Assembly: GCA_025462805.1 (NCBI GenBank)
Contig: JAOAPJ010000195.1
Coordinates: 1 to 6,389, forward strand
Source of the DNA: Acidobacteriaceae bacterium
GTDB lineage: Bacteria; Acidobacteriota; Terriglobia; Terriglobales; Acidobacteriaceae
Length of the DNA stretch: 6,389 nucleotides
Direction of reading: 5' to 3'
Below are positions 5,832-6,389 of this stretch, one piece after another. The notes beneath the pieces were generated by a model that was not told where the DNA came from, made no database searches, and was given only the letters and a program-made list of their open reading frames with translations. Within the stretch, counting starts at the first letter, position 1; each line of letters opens with the position of its first letter. A program made the position numbers and the translations under genes.

Positions 5832-6389
5832 ATGGACACAATGACGACAGTCTCAGCTCAGGCGCTGCTCTTCGATATGGACGGCGTGCTCATCAACTCC
5901 ATCCCGGCGGTGGAGCGTGTCTGGTCGCGCTGGGCCGAGGCTCGCGGCTTCAACGTGCACGAGGTGCTGCGCTTTGCCCACGGCCGCCCCAGCATCGCCA
6001 CCCTGCGCGCCCTGCTGCCCGAGGCCGACCACGAAGCCGAAAATCGCATCATCGAGCAGGCAGAGATCGACGACGTCGGCGACATCGTGCCGCTCCCCGG
6101 CGTTGTCGACCTGCTCGCCGCGCTGCCGCGCGACCGCTGGGCCATAGTCACCTCATGCACGCGCTCGCTCGCCGAGGTGCGCATCCGCGCCGCCGGTCTG
6201 CCCATCCCACGCCTCTTCATCACCGCGAACGACATCACCCACGGCAAGCCGCACCCCGAGCCCTACCTGAGAGGCGCCCTCGGCCTGGGCTTCGCGCCGG
6301 AGCAATGCATGGTGGTCGAAGACGCCCTCGCCGGCATCGCCTCGGGCAAGAACGCCGGGGCACGCGTGATTGCCTTCACTACCACCGCC
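5832..6389 (+). CDS. HAD-superfamily (subfamily IA) phosphatase, glycerol-3-phosphatase/DOG-like, 3' end cut by window edge
   Basis: A predicted cytoplasmic phosphatase acting on a small phosphorylated polyol or sugar. The 186 visible residues contain all four HAD motifs: LLFDMDGVL (12-20; nucleophile Asp15, general acid/base Asp17), IVTSCTR (105-111), GKPHPEPY with Lys139 (138-145), and VVEDALAGI (161-169; Glu163, Asp164). A small helical cap lies between motifs I and II, around residues 22-90, and includes AHGRPSIATLRALLP. The run FITANDITHGKPHPEPYLRG (129-148) closely recalls yeast glycerol-3-phosphatase and 2-deoxyglucose-6-phosphatase, which is why I favour that branch. Usual length is about 220-250 residues, so some 35-60 are missing beyond the edge. 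The start is the ATG at 5832, 5 bases after the upstream stop and with no clear Shine-Dalgarno, so translational coupling is likely; an ATG at 5841 is an alternative. No link to the ligase operon is shown. Confidence 0.9.
   Translation, partial: MDTMTTVSAQALLFDMDGVLINSIPAVERVWSRWAEARGFNVHEVLRFAHGRPSIATLRALLPEADHEAENRIIEQAEIDDVGDIVPLPGVVDLLAALPRDRWAIVTSCTRSLAEVRIRAAGLPIPRLFITANDITHGKPHPEPYLRGALGLGFAPEQCMVVEDALAGIASGKNAGARVIAFTTTA

Noticed and set aside
5482..5841. Minus-strand open frames under the plus-strand esterase
   Set aside because: They are antisense to the region holding the catalytic serine and histidine of the esterase and have no motif of their own.

Overview
The window is GC-rich bacterial chromosomal DNA with no mobile element, RNA gene or repeat array that I can see. 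The gene set (a GCS2-type carboxylate-amine ligase next to an ATP-grasp protein and two esterases, with GC-rich third codon positions and GTG/TTG starts) suggests a soil-type bacterium such as an Acidobacteriota (Terriglobia-like). This placement is inference, because the window holds no marker gene.

Layout. Positions 1 to about 4718 hold five tightly spaced genes, all on the minus strand and read right to left: an alpha/beta-hydrolase esterase (4718-4008), an ATP-grasp ligase with a lysine-rich C-terminal tail (3973-2876), a GCS2/YbdK-family carboxylate-amine ligase (2818-1709), an M29-type metallo-aminopeptidase (1658-618), and an unrecognised protein cut by the left edge (576-1). The gaps are 34, 57, 50 and 41 bases, so a single operon is likely. 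A 181-base divergent intergenic region (4719-4899) separates it from two plus-strand genes: a second, unrelated-looking enterochelin-esterase-like hydrolase (4900-5826) and, 5 bases later, a HAD phosphatase resembling the glycerol-3-phosphatase/DOG type (5832 to the right edge).

How the genes may work together. Two ATP-dependent carboxylate-amine ligases of different folds, a peptidase with intact metal ligands and an esterase in one transcription unit look like a small peptide or amide biosynthesis (or protein-tailing) pathway whose product is unknown. The leftmost gene may supply a third ligase-like activity, but this is weakly supported. No carrier protein, precursor peptide or transporter is visible, and the operon continues off the left edge, so the product cannot be named from here.

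For four of the five minus-strand genes the longest open frame begins at a GTG or TTG upstream of a better start. I chose ATG starts preceded by Shine-Dalgarno sequences and give the reasons in each entry.
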